In this document: piece by piece, positions 50,861 to 63,055 of the stretch
Layout: each line of letters begins with the position of its first letter
Numbering within the stretch: position 1 is the first letter of the stretch
Assembly: GCF_020882245.1 (NCBI RefSeq)
Contig: NC_083598.1
Coordinates: forward strand, 76,513,714-76,577,713
Source: Rhopalosiphum padi
Lineage: Eukaryota; Arthropoda; Insecta; Hemiptera; Aphididae
Direction of reading: 5' to 3'
Length of the DNA: 64,000 bases
Notes under the pieces: generated by a model
Told to the model about the DNA's origin: nothing
Seen by the model: only the letters and a program-made list of their open reading frames with translations
The model's database searches: none
Position numbers and translations under genes: made by a program

Positions 50861-51947
50861 CGGCTGTAAAATAAGTGAACCGAATGTCTACGTCTGCCGT
50901 CGTAACAGTACAGCTGCAGTACCCCAGAACACGCGGTCTTTTTTCACCGCTGTCGCTGTCAACATAACTCTTTCCGGCACCTGATACCCCCTCCCGTATA
51001 TTGCCTGCCCCATCATACACACCCCGAACGTGTAAATGCGAATTAAAAAATTCTTCTCTTAATTAACAAACGTCTGGAGCTACTGGAGTCTTGCCACTCG
51101 TTATATTTATGTGCGTCGCTGAAAAACAAAGGTCTTTTTTCGCTATACGGTTTTTGTATATAATATATTTCGGTCAGCCGCCGCGACGGTGTCACGTTTT
51201 TTTTGGTTTGTGCGCGTCACGATGGGGAAATTACAAAACAAAGAACTACCCGCAACGTTTTAATTTCACTAATTGCACCGCACGCGGAACGCGAATATGA
51301 CGCAAAAAAAAAATTTAGACAAAAAAATTAAACTGCATAGTATAATATTAAAACCGTATATACGTTTAAACGGCAGCCGCCCGTAAAATAATTATAATAA
51401 TATCTCTGAATCGCATTTTTGTCTCTCCTATCCGCGCCGCGCACACGACGCGTAAATAATATAACGCGCGAGTATATTATAATCCGTTTTGTATACGGAT
51501 GCACACACACACACAAATATATATATATTATATAACACCGTTTTGAAATTATTTATTTTGTTTTTTGACCTCTGTGGTCGGAAATAATTGCATAAATTTG
51601 ACGTGGTGCACAGGGGTTCGGACCCCCGTCGAATCTGCTTATACACAACAATAATAATAATACAACGTCCGTCGTCTCATATGTACACAATATAATAATA
51701 TGCGCGCGTATTAAACTTGTCTCGTCATGTCCCCCGAGCGGATTGCGTAATTTAACACCACGTCGAAACCGCCATCGAGCCGCGTAGTATATTTTATGTG
51801 CATATACACGGTTTTATACAGAGAGCAGCCCGACTGCAATTAAAAGCCGAGAAAAACAGGCAGTGGCCGTTTAGAATCTCGTCAATTCGTAGTTTGCGGT
51901 CTGGGGGCCAGCGAGTCGTGTATCTCCGTGTATAACAATATAATATA

Positions 51948-51980
51948 ATATATATATATATATGTGTGTGTGTACACGCG
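51948..51980. repeat. (TA)n(TG)n alternating tract
   Basis: 33 nt of unbroken alternation ending TGTACACGCG, inside island J. Confidence 0.85.
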
Positions 51981-52254
51981 AACCGAAATTGGCTCGCCGC
52001 GAGGGTCCGCGACGCCCATTGTTACGCCGCGGTCGTTCGCCAATTAAAACCGACACTAAATCGGCGGCGACAGGGAGGTGCGGGCGGCGGTAAAAGAAAC
52101 GAAAAAAGTTACGCGCCGGGCCTATACTCGGGAGTGTACTGCGGAGGGTTCAAAAAATAATGATAAAAGGAGAGAGCGAAAAAAAAATGCGCGACACTTA
52201 TTTACGACTTATTCCCTGGCCGGCGATGGATGTTCGTATAATACTCGATGCGTG

Positions 52255-52306
52255 CGTCTCTCTCTATCTCTTTTACTCGCTCACTCTTTCTATCTATCTC
52301 TTCGAG
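52255..52306. repeat. CT-rich (GAGA-type) tract
   Basis: TCTCTCTCTATCTC, CTCGCTCACTC and CTATCTATCTC words in a row. The opposite strand carries GAGAGAGA. Confidence 0.6.
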
Positions 52307-52700
52307 TCCAATCTTGTCGCGTTAAACTCCCCGGACAATCATAATAAGATAATAGGATACGGTGTTATCCTGCACTTTATACACACACACACATACACAC
52401 CTATACATGTATATATGTATTTTATATAATAAAAGGTGTCGGTGCAGCGTTTGCTTGTGACGCCGTGTAACGACTTTAGCGCTCCATCGTACTCATACAG
52501 CACATCTCAGGGGTGTCGTCTTTCGCTTACATACACAGACATATATATATATAGTACGGCGATATATTATATTGGTACAATTATTTTGTTAGACGAGTGA
52601 ATTCCGGAGAAGAACGGCCAAACGTTTTCTATAATATAGATCTCGATCCGCACGTCGTCGCACAGATTGCTACACGCAGTGACCGTAACTGGGTATAATA

Positions 52701-53255
52701 AACTAGTGAAGAGGGGGACTAATTTATTCACCACCGTCTAATAATTGTTTGTTTTTACAACAAGTCTTAAAACTAATTTTATGGGTTGAAAACTAATAGT
52801 ATAGATACCCGATATCGTTAAGTAATATTAAGTAATTAGTAACAAAAAGTTGATTAAAAAAAATGGTGCGATAAATAGTTTGAAAAAAAATTAATGTGAT
52901 GATAATCCTGTAATAATAATTTATGAAATAATATTATCAAGTTATTTTTTTTTAAGCAAGATGATGTAATTATAACGTTGAAAATATGTCAAAATATTAT
53001 ACAACGGGAGAAACGTTAAAATAAATCTATTTGTTGCAATAATTTGAGAAACAAAATATATTTGTATTATAAATACATTAATTATTTATTTAACGGGAGG
53101 TTTAAAGATAGTTAGCATAGCTGGTGAGTGGTGGGGGTCCAAAATATACCTTTGTTCTTTCACCAATAATATGATTATGCTATTGGTTAATTTCAACTGC
53201 TGAATTTACTGTATCTTTGAATATCACCTTTTATTTTCACTCATTTATTATACGG
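52701..53255. other. AT-rich gene-free stretch
   Basis: Nothing recognised. Confidence 0.6.
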
Positions 53256-53298
53256 ATGTGTTGTGTCGTGTTGTACTGTTGTGTTGTGTTGTAGTACT
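53256..53298 (+). repeat. GTGTT-type pentamer minisatellite
   Basis: Irregular tandem repeats of GTGTT/GTGTC/GTACT words, G/T-only apart from a few bases. It ends 30 bp upstream of the ATG at 53,329. Confidence 0.6.
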
Positions 53299-53328
53299 TA
53301 TAGATAGTCGAGCTACGTGTTTTGAATC

Positions 53329-53559
53329 ATGCAGCTTTTCATTTCTCTAAAATCATCCACTGCGAAGGATTTTAGCGTTTTGAATTATATATCGAACACG
53401 AATTTCGATGAAAAAAGTCAGGCGAATACAAAGATCACGGTGTATACAAATTTATGTACGACTATTGGAACCTGTCCAGTGTCCGATGACTTTTTTGAAT
53501 CGAAATATCAAATTGTTGGCTTTCAGAAGGGGTTTTCCCGCAATTCGTCAGTATTTTAA
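53329..53559 (+). CDS. Hypothetical 76-residue protein or exon fragment
   Basis: An ATG at 53,329 opens 76 codons ending TAA at 53,557. The translation begins MQLFISLKSSTAKDFSVLNY and has a balanced composition (Ser, Lys, Asp, Glu, Gly, Asn, Phe, three Cys or fewer). It is not the Tyr/Ile/Arg or repeat-driven composition of the other frames here. I recognise no domain or family. It has no upstream in-frame ATG. It could be a small gene, an internal exon or a decayed transposon piece, or still be chance. Confidence 0.17.
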   Translation: MQLFISLKSSTAKDFSVLNYISNTNFDEKSQANTKITVYTNLCTTIGTCPVSDDFFESKYQIVGFQKGFSRNSSVF

Positions 53560-54580
53560 CGTGATCAAATAGGGTTTAATATAATATTGTTTATTATATT
53601 CGTTTCAAAACTAGCGTACATGGCAAATATGACAGTTTAATGCCAAACCTCGATACGGGTCACGCGCGTACTGCATCAGTAAATATGAAATTTAATGCGT
53701 TCTTTACACAATAGTTCAGACCTAACCATTCCGATCGTAGGGTGACCCATTTCTTGGATTTTTCGATATGATATAATATAATATATATTTTGAAAATGTC
53801 CAGTTATAAAATATTTCTTTTATTCGGTGCGACGACGGAAACGAAGATATAGTGACACGATATGTATACATATACATATGTATTATGTATATATCATACA
53901 CACGGGCACACACGTCGTTTATACATGTATTGTAAATACGTATATTTGATGTAATGTATTCGTCGTATACTTGTATACACATAAAACAAACATTAAATAT
54001 ATTTATGACGTTGTTCGGAGTGTGCATATCCGTATATACATATATAACAATATATAAGTATGTATGACTACCGAGCGTTTTCATAATTAATGATGTTCAA
54101 CTTTTTTATTACGCGGCATCTACGCGATGTATATTCGTAGACACTATTGTCTCTATGAATTATTCGTTCATATTCGTTTGCATAGAGACTCGTAGTTATT
54201 ACAGATGAAGGAGGTAGAGTATGTCTCTGCTATAATACTCAGTACATCACGCAAATATAAGTAAAAAATCTGCGGTAAAACATATTTTTCAGTGATGTCG
54301 TCGATAAAAAAAATCCGAAGAGTACAGCGGAGATTCGCGCAATAACACTATAACGTATTTTATTAAAATGTACAACACGTTCAATAATTGCTGAATATAC
54401 AACGTTGAAAGGAGTCGTACGACCTGCATAATAATTATTATACGGTATAGTTACCAAAACTGTTTGTTGATAAATAAATATACGGATAAGTTTGGGTTAC
54501 GATTTTTAGTTAGAAAACCAAACCTTTTCCAACCGTCGACTGAGTTCTTCTATAAATACATTATCGCTCTGCATATTACC
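53560..54580. other. AT-rich stretch with TA-rich inverted repeats
   Basis: A palindrome-like segment at about 53,859-53,895 centres on CATATG. No gene recognised; the 120-codon minus-strand frame at 53,722-54,084 is Tyr/Ile-rich and driven by TA repeats. Confidence 0.45.
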
Positions 54581-55370
54581 TACACATTATCACGAGGTTG
54601 TTGCGCCCGGAAAACGGACCGCAGATTTTGGTGCTTTTCCGGATGCGCCGCGTTACCCGCCCGCGTTCTAAACGACGGGGCGGCGTGTTTTATGTATAAA
54701 TCCTATTCCGTATAACTCGTGTAGGTTCGTGTATACAATAAGTATATATATATATTATATATATACCTTTATAATATGATAATGTGTATAAGCTCGCGTG
54801 GTTATAATATTATATAATGTATATCGTGGCACAAGCCGCAGCGGCGGCGTCGGCTTCGAACACAACGGGCGCGCGTGACGGGCATGCGTTACCAAAATTT
54901 GAATACATCGCAGCGGCGACCGATAGAAACGGATCTCATGATTTATGTAAAAGAACGGTGTGCGCGCGCGCGTTCACAGTTGGTTTTGGAACAATGAAAA
55001 CCCCCTGCCCCTGCAGCAGCTCGCATCATCATTCGACTGACCCTATTTAACCGCGTTCATAATAATGTAAAATATATAATAATATATAATATAACTGGTT
55101 TCTGGTTTCTACGTTTTTTTTCCGTTTTCGAACCGAGTGGCGTTTTTAATTTATTTTATTTTTATTTTTTTATTGGCACAGATGTTTTTTTGTTTTTTTT
55201 TTTCATTTGGTCTCGAAGACGCACACATTGGGAAATTCAATGAGTTGAACGGGCCCCCTCGAAGGCGGATGGCGACCCCGTACGAATATCCTGCACGAAC
55301 GCGCATTCAAAACACGGCGTCCACCGCATATTATTATCACTATACAGAACGACATTAAAGTTTATCACAG
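54581..55370 (+). promoter_or_regulatory. CpG/GC-rich island K with consecutive plus-strand open frames
   Basis: GC/CpG-rich island. Three plus-strand frames lie in a row in or at its edge (54,464-54,715, 54,817-55,050 and 55,137-55,358). A long pyrimidine tract ending ATTGGCACAG at 55,181 is a good splice-acceptor-like sequence before ATG at 55,182. It may be regulatory DNA or part of an unrecognised gene. Confidence 0.28.
54817..55050 (+). CDS. Hypothetical 77-residue frame
   Basis: ATG TAT ATC at 54,817 to TAA at 55,048. The translation starts MYIVAQAAAAASASNTTGAR and ends with a Cys/Ser/His-rich segment (CPCSSSHHHS). The Ala run comes from a GCA/GCG repeat. No family recognised. It sits directly upstream of the acceptor-like sequence at 55,181 and another open frame, so it might be an exon, but the one obvious donor (GTAAAA near 54,946) does not join to that frame without a stop. 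Confidence 0.12.
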   Translation: MYIVAQAAAAASASNTTGARDGHALPKFEYIAAATDRNGSHDLCKRTVCARAFTVGFGTMKTPCPCSSSHHHSTDPI

Positions 55371-58300
55371 CCGTAGAGCATACATATTATAATGTGTATA
55401 AATATATCACAAAAACAATATAATATAGAGGGTAATTGTCTGATTCAATTAGCATGATCACCCCTTCTTTCTTTACTACTGTTTGGTGTTACAAATTCAC
55501 GTTTTTCAAAATAAATGCAATCCCCCTTTGTACTACAATTTATTTAGTGGAAATTTTTTTAATTTTTTGAAAAATTTGAAAAATATTTTAATAACTTAAA
55601 ACTATTCGTTCAAATTTTGAACTTCAACATTTAAAAAAAAATGATCCACTGAATAATTACAGTAAAAAAATAGTATTATTATTTAAATAATGGGTTTTCA
55701 TGACCATAGGACACTCTTTAAGAAATAAAAACAAGTCTGAGTATATTTAAAAATTTTAAAAAAAGAATTCGAATTAATTTATTATTAAATGAAAACATAT
55801 TAAGGGGGTAAGTATATTTGAGGGAACAGCATGCGTCCATACATAATTGTATTTACAACCCGTATAGGAAACTATAACAGAAGACAACATCGGTAATATT
55901 TACGGTACGTGCGTATAATATGACGTGAGCATATACTTTGGCAAAAAAGCCGATTTTTAATTTTTAATTTCGATCCGTCGCCAGTCATCAATAATAAGTT
56001 ACGACCTGCGACATTATCACGTGTAATAATATTATAACGCAATATCCGCAGCTGTCAAGCTGCACAAACTCTACACACACTCCACTATAGGTATACAAAA
56101 TGTGATATAATATTTTTATAGTTTGTCCGACCAGGGTTAAATTCAATCGACGTTGATTTACACGCGTTGCGGACGATTTGATAATAACAAGTTTATAACA
56201 TTTATTACCTAACGTAACAATAATGTAACTACGTATTATACAGGACGGTATAATTATCAACGCGTTATATTATTACATAATACTATATTGAATACAACTA
56301 GAATTTCAGTATTTCGTCCGGGACTATTATCACGTCATCAGTCGGTATAAAACTATAAACTACAATGTCATACGATGTCATGATGAATACTGTAATTATA
56401 TAGTATATTATAAATGATACAGCAATGATAATATTATAGTCACTAGAATATCTATACAATCGTATTTATACGACATGCTAGCCAAAGCATATTTTAATTA
56501 TTGTCTATCCAGTATACCTCTACTATCTAATTTTTTCAATACCTATTAAAAGTACTTATTTTATGTCTTAAAAACTAAACGTTACAACAAACTACTACTC
56601 GTATGGTTTATCTAACTTCCCCGCAAAAATCAAAACAAAAAACAAGAATTTAGATATTTCAATATATTATGATGTACGTAAGTACATTGAAAAAAAAATA
56701 GTAATGGATACCTATATCACTTATCAATGTGTTATATACATAAGCATTTAAGTAATACGCATTCTAATAAAAATTGTGTAACGAAAATAATGATAAATTG
56801 ACACTTATTGATGAATACAAAGCAGAATCAATAAACTATTTGTAATTTATTACCTGATAATAATGCAGAAAAAAAATTGAAATATTATTAATTTATAAAT
56901 ATATTATCAGCACTTGCTGTTTTAGTGTTCGAATATAAATCTTAAATAGTTTTAAAATATATTATATCAAATTTTATTATAAGTACAATAAACGACATTT
57001 ATCTATACATTTGTACCTAAATATCGTTAATAATGTGTCATTTGATGTGCCTATATAAATTATCTACAAAAAACTATATAAATGTATAATGTTTGTGTAC
57101 GTATATCGTGTGATCTTTGTAGAAAGAAAATTATGATACACGATCATATTATTTGCAGTTAGTAATTTATTGACGTGTTCGACTTCCCCTTAACCATGAC
57201 GTCCATGACTTATAGCGTGAAAATGTTTTTATAAATATATTTGTACAATTATATAATATATTCATTACTTATTTAATTAATACAACTCCTTCCCCCTGCA
57301 GAAAAATATCCGTATTCGCCACCGTTTACAGGCAAGGTAACATACAATTTCAACTCTACGATAATATTACTATAATATTTTATTTAGGAACTACAGCAGG
57401 TACGGTTACTCGCTCGACTACACATCCAACGCGTGTCGTATAAACGATGTCCGTGTGTAATCGATCATTAATCTATTATATGTTATAAATTAATAATTAC
57501 ACCGATACTAATATATTATTATTATTATGTTTACATTGCACTGTCGATTATGGTGTAGCGGAGACAGTGAGCGCGTGGAATATTATAGTACCGTCACCGA
57601 TTAGTTATAGATAGGTACGCATATTTATATATTCATTAATATATATAACACATGCTCCTTACACTCTATAACAGCAGGTAGCCAATGTGTATATTATATA
57701 ATGTATAATAGGCATTAAGTACTTTTTCGTAATTAAAAAGACGTCACACCCACATATTATGTTGTCTCCGTCTTAAAAACATACAACATAGCAAATTTTC
57801 GTTCAGTAAAACCAATTTTGTGTGTTATACTTAAATATTTGTGCGAAATTATCTTTAGTCAAACCTCAAGGTAAGTACATTACCTATATTCCCGTGGTGG
57901 TTTTTTACGATTCTTTAATTTTTAAGTGAATTATGAACATTTTTTAAATGATATACCTACAATTTTATAAATATTCAAGATTCACATAAAAACTAAAATA
58001 CCGTTAAACCAACTAAAGAACACAGATAATTTTTTTAACTTTTTTTAATAGGCCTTTTCACTTTAACATTTAATCTAAACACACAAAATTGATTTTCCGA
58101 ATGAAAATTGACTATGCTGTACGTTTGTAAGATGGAGATAACATAAGCGAGTGTGATGTCCTCTTAATAAATTACAAAATTATTCTCCTTATTATTTGTT
58201 TATTTATTATTCGTGGGTGTAATATTATAATATAACTGTAGAATATGCGAAACACTTAAACCCATAAATTGACAAGATTTGTCTCGATAAATAGTTATAT

Positions 58301-58869
58301 ATTACCTATACTATCGGCCATCGCTATGTATCCGATTCAGAGATTAAAAACAATTACGCGTTCTATATGTATACCTACCAGTATTATACTATAATAAGAG
58401 ACAGGTAAATGTATAAAAATTCTATTTATATTATTAAAATGTATAAGTTTTTACACAATTTATATTCAAGTATACGTATATATATATAAGTTAATTTTAA
58501 TTTAACATATCAACTTTTAATAATCTTGACTAAGTTCTCATTATACTTTTCAAAGATTTCCCATGGGATATAGGGTAGTTTGTATTTATTATGTGTTTCG
58601 CGCGTCTCTTGTATACACCTACATCATGTATCTGTGTATAATATGTATATATTAACCTACTTGCTATAATAAACAGCAAATTAAAATAAATGTTGAGAAA
58701 ACATTTTGTAAGACTCTGCGCCGCACAGATTCCGAATTTATATACTATATTATTTATATTCATTTAAAATATGCAGCATCAGTGAAATTTTCAGGAGTAC
58801 TCGTTGTATTTGATCATATATAAACATAATATCATATTAATTGACTAAGATTGCAAAGAAATAGGTTTA
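55371..58869. other. AT-rich gene-free stretch
   Basis: No gene recognised. Scattered short GC-neutral patches (about 56,040-56,080 and 57,180-57,200) have no features. Confidence 0.6.
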
Positions 58870-59160
58870 ATATATTAAGTGATTTTAGATTCTGAACGGA
58901 ATAATAAATATATTTTATATGGCTGTATAGGTTTACAATGATATGTGCTATTTTAACAATTTTTTATTTAAGTTTTCCTATCATCGTTACGTTTAAAAGA
59001 AGAAAAATTACTCAAGTTTGACCGTTTTTTATGGTAGAAAAGTGGACCTGGTTTATAATTTAGGAAAGGGAAGGGGAGTCAAAAGCAGAAAATTCCCAAA
59101 ATTTTTAAAATAATCAAAGAAAAAAAATAGGAAACAAAAAAAAGGGTTACATTATAATAT
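58870..59160 (+). mobile_element. Probable aphid dispersed repeat fragment
   Basis: It opens with GATTTTAGATTCTGAACGG, continues GGTTTACAATGATATGTGC (about 58,931-58,949), and has a characteristic GGAAAGGGAAGGGGAGTC near 59,064-59,081 followed by A-rich DNA. These words recall a high-copy repeat of pea aphid with GATTCTGAGCGGA and GGTTTTACAATGATGTG motifs. Identification is from memory. The ends are not defined and no coding sequence is visible. Confidence 0.4.
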
Positions 59161-60500
59161 TAGTTTTCAATAAAATCGTTCTTTTGTTTTAATTTTTTTT
59201 TCAAAGTTTAAATTTTAAAGATTTGAAACATTTGTTATTGCACATAATAATAGTAAAAAATAAATTAATCTACTGCAAATAAAAACTAATACACTGTTGT
59301 TTCTGCTTACGAGTAGAACCATTTATCGTATCATTCTTGTACCTTAGTTCAATGATTGTAATTGAATTCAAATTTATTCATAAAATAATATCAATGATAA
59401 TAATAATGTACACTTGAAATCTACTATACAGCACAGCGATTTTCCCGGTTATTTTTACTTATTTTTATTTTGTTTTAAATTTTAACATAGTATGTTATTT
59501 ATGCCATACGTAACGCGTTATATGGGTATTATAACGAAGTGAACACGCGTTTTAAGTAGATACTAATACGTTATTATACTGAGTGGATGAGAGGTGGTAA
59601 AATCCAATCTAGACGACTTACAAATTAACTATAATTAATTCACTAGAAATGCGTGTTTGAATATTTAATTTCCTATACATCTTATATTACGTACTCAAGA
59701 TGCTTTTAAAATCTTTCAAATGAGATAATGAAACATTACAGCGTTATCAATACAGTCTCTGAGAAAATGGGCCTTTTTTTTATACATTAAGTAAGTTTTG
59801 TTTTAACATTAGTATGGTGATACCAGTATGGTAGTATTGAATATCGAAACTCAAATAACATTTTTTATTATAAAATATAGATATCCACATACTTGTATAA
59901 TTTATCGTATTTAATAAATGGGGATATTCACCCTCTATCGATCTTAAGAAGACTTAGACATGCCCTGAGCGTTACAAATTTGCATGCGTTTTCATAAAGC
60001 CGATTTATGTTAAGACGCAATTAAAATCACTTTTTATCACATAGATACCAATATACTATAATATTTTAAAATTAATATTATTGTCGATTGTTCTTCGAAA
60101 TTTTACAAAGTTTTCTTCACCGCATAACTAATTCAAAGTCAGTATTTATAATGCACGTTATATATTTTGTGATAATAGTATTGATAATACAACATAAATA
60201 TAAATTATAATTTATATATATTTCGCCAAAAAAAAAAGAAACAGAATTATTAAAATGTGTTGGAATCTTTTAATATTATTTTAATATCTGTAGCATCGTA
60301 TACTCGTATATCAATGTTTAATTGATTTGGGACTACCGCGGACCCACATTATATTATGATGTGCTTAGGTATAATATAATGTGAGTTATACTTATACCAT
60401 ATTCATATAATTATACATTATGTAGTATGTATGTATGAATAGTACGTTTTATGGTTGAGTCTACTCATATGATCGTACTCTGATGCTCTTCGATATTATA
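59161..60500. other. AT-rich gene-free stretch
   Basis: Nothing recognised; it may include further decayed repeat adjoining the element at 58,870. Confidence 0.5.
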
Positions 60501-61138
60501 ATTTATTTTCCCATACATTTTTTGAAAGAAATCGGTGCCCGACACCGTTGTGCTTTAACGCATAACACAATAATAATATAAAAACCTGACATTTGCAGCG
60601 TACGCGCATCATTTTGTATTAAACATAAATAACGCTGTACAAAAAAGCGATGTGATACGCAACGATAATAGTAATAATAATAATAATTAGTCGAGCGATT
60701 GTCGTACACCGGCGAGGTGTGATGTATATATAATATATATGCGCGCGCGTTGTACATAATATTATTAAATTACCTATATGTAATAATAAATTATAAGCTT
60801 CTCCGACGGGAATATACACCTCTACCGGCTCTACCTCTATATTTTGTTTTTATAATGCTATTTTCTTATATTATATTTATATTTTTATTTCACATTTTTT
60901 TTTTCATTTCACGAATCCTCTCCAAGACGACAAAACGCAAGTGCGACACATGCGCATACACGTACACATGCGCGCGCACGCAATACGTATATACAATAAT
61001 ATTATTATAATGTGTATTATAACCCGGCGAACTGTACGAGATATAGAGGGAGAGATCGTCGTCGTCGTCATTCATCCGCTGGAGGGCCGCGTTATTTACG
61101 AGCCGGCGTCGATGAAATATGGCCGGCCGGTCGCACCT

Positions 61139-61163
61139 CGCGTACATACACACACACACACAT
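61139..61163. repeat. (CA)n alternating tract
   Basis: 25 nt of alternation, CGCGTACATA then CA repeats to 61,162. It forms the left arm facing the TG tract at 61,197. Confidence 0.85.
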
Positions 61164-61195
61164 TTATAATTTAACACATACCATGCCAACAAACG

Positions 61196-61196
<1 letters not shown>

Positions 61197-61251
<55 letters not shown>
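61197..61251. repeat. (TG)26 microsatellite
   Basis: 26 perfect TG units (61,197-61,248) plus TAC, 55 nt of alternation. It lies 34 nt downstream of a CA repeat, so a single-stranded transcript could fold into a CA:UG hairpin. Confidence 0.92.
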
Positions 61252-61253
<2 letters not shown>

Positions 61254-61614
61254 GATAGTACCACACGCACAACATATAACGTGTGTATATATATGCGTAT
61301 ATTGTCGCCGTCGTCGTCGCCGTACTATACGCTGCTGCGCAGTATCCATTATAATATTATATAATAATATGATCGCATGCACCGCACGCATAACCGAAGT
61401 CCGAAAACTGGCGCATTTCGTTGGTATTGTAATACGCGATGTACAATAATATTAATTTTCACACGATATGTATTCTCTCGTAAACGACGAAAAATAATAT
61501 CTATACATAACGTACACTATAATATAGGTAGTCCCTTTCGGACAATAGGACACCCACCGCTACCGCCCCCGACTTGCCTACAAATTTATATTATATTATT
61601 TACCTGCTGTTGCG

Positions 61615-61738
61615 ATGCGTCGCGTCACCTGCGTCGCGCGCGGGGCACTTTCACTCTGTTTGCCGCCACCTCGATCTATTCACACGCACACAGCCCCCCC
61701 GCGTGCGCAACCTCCGTTTTTCGTTTTTATTTTCGAAG
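61615..61738 (+). CDS. Hypothetical 5' coding exon
   Basis: ATG CGT CGC at 61,615 opens a frame starting MRRVTCVARGALSLCLPPPR and running to CGAAG at 61,738. There GGTATAT gives a reasonable splice donor (AAG before GT at 61,739), in phase 1. Read through, the frame continues to 61,932. No downstream exon or homology identified. Island L is low in stops, so chance is the default. Confidence 0.08.
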
Positions 61739-61940
61739 GTATATATTATATACATTGTACAAACGAAATTATGTATATAAAAACTGTGGAGTTTACTTGC
61801 CGCCCCGAGTGTGGCGACACGCGTTATACACTTATATACATAATTTATAGAAACTATTTATGTAGGGATATACGCGGCAATAAGTTTATATCGACGATAG
61901 GACCAAAAGTAAGTTCAACAACACGAATTTAAAAGGGAAA

Positions 61941-63055
61941 CCGCAGCGTATAATATAATTTGTATGAGTGAGCAAAGTGTTTAGGTAATTTGCTACTTGT
62001 AGTATAGTTACCTACCCAATCTTAAATGCGATTTAATGACAAATCAAACGATTGACTGTAATTTATCATTGCCACGATAATATAGAAATATTACTATTAT
62101 TATTTATTTGTTGATAGTTACGTTAAAAAGCTTTACTTTTAGAGTCCCGCGCGTGTTGATAGAGATACGAACAGAGATTCTTGGCCATAGAAAAATAACG
62201 TCACTGAAACTCTATAGTCGGACCGACACGTTTTTCTTTTATTTGTATTCCATATAAGTGTTTGATATTATTAATTTATATGTATTCGAACACGCGATAC
62301 GCTGCAGCATGTAATATAAATGCAGCGTACAACGTACCATTCGTCTATTATGGTAATTAATTTAATCCTATACACTACAAATACTACTCGTTTTTTAATG
62401 ACGCTGTTTTTCTCCATAATATAAAAAAACTATTTTGATATATTTTATTGTCTTATTGGTTGTAACTATATTGTCTATATTATATACACACGCACATTTG
62501 ATACGCGTGAGCACATAATAATATACACAATAATATATATATTGAAATGTATATAATAGCAAACGCGTTTCGCAACAAAAATTACATTTTTAAATTATAA
62601 GACAACAAGCTAGTAGTAACTAGTAATATACTATATATAAAGTTTATGTATACTATATATACATAAATACCTATATATATATTTTATGATATATCTATCA
62701 TCTTTTGTATTTTCAATCCTGAGATTAGTTCGTCATTTTACTCTCTTTTCTATTACTTTCCTTTATACTAATTTCTCTACAAGAATCGCATCATCGGTCC
62801 ATCACTATTTGTTGTATATTATTATGTTCCAATCGTTCATCTTGTCTACCAAAATTACATTACACACACACTTCTATAATTTACCAATCCGAGCAATCCG
62901 ACATGTCTTTTTTTTTGGACCGTTGTAATTCGAGATATATTTTAAAAGATTTAACTAGGTACGTGTTAAAAAAAAATGTGTTTTATAATAACAATCACTA
63001 TACAAAATATTTTTAATTTATTAATGTTATTATTTATTTAATTTTTTTTTTTTTG
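61941..63055. other. AT-rich gene-free stretch
   Basis: Nothing recognised. TA runs occur near 62,535 and 62,670, and a T run at about 63,043-63,054. Confidence 0.6.

Larger units (their letters stand above)
50861..52700. promoter_or_regulatory. CpG/GC-rich island cluster J
   Basis: Blocks of GC/CpG-rich DNA at about 50,875-51,025, 51,170-51,290, 51,420-51,440, 51,595-51,640, 51,720-52,150 and 52,440-52,520, with AT-rich gaps. It carries a TA-to-TG alternating tract (51,948-51,980) and a CT-rich tract (52,255-52,306). The minus-strand frame at 50,796-51,020 has protein-like composition (for example GAGKSYVDSDSGEKRPRVLG) but lacks an ATG for most of its length and matches no family I know. 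Confidence 0.3.
60501..61940. promoter_or_regulatory. CpG/GC-rich island L with opposed CA and TG repeats
   Basis: AT-rich at first (with an AAT run at about 60,668-60,688), then GC/CpG-rich from about 61,020 to 61,720. It includes GTCGTCGTCGTC (61,055-61,068), a CA tract (61,139-61,163) facing a long TG tract (61,197-61,251), and GCCGTCGTCGTCGCCG near 61,306. Overlapping plus-strand frames of 105-157 codons have no recognisable domain. The regulatory role is inferred. Confidence 0.3.

Noticed and set aside
51608..51630. T-arm-like GGGGTTCGGACCCC suggesting a tRNA
   Set aside because: The loop deviates from TTCRA, and no matching acceptor, D or anticodon stems exist at the right distances on either strand.
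55363..55372. TATCACAGCC, identical to the miR-2/13 family 5' end
   Set aside because: Later positions differ and no upstream complementary arm exists to make a precursor.
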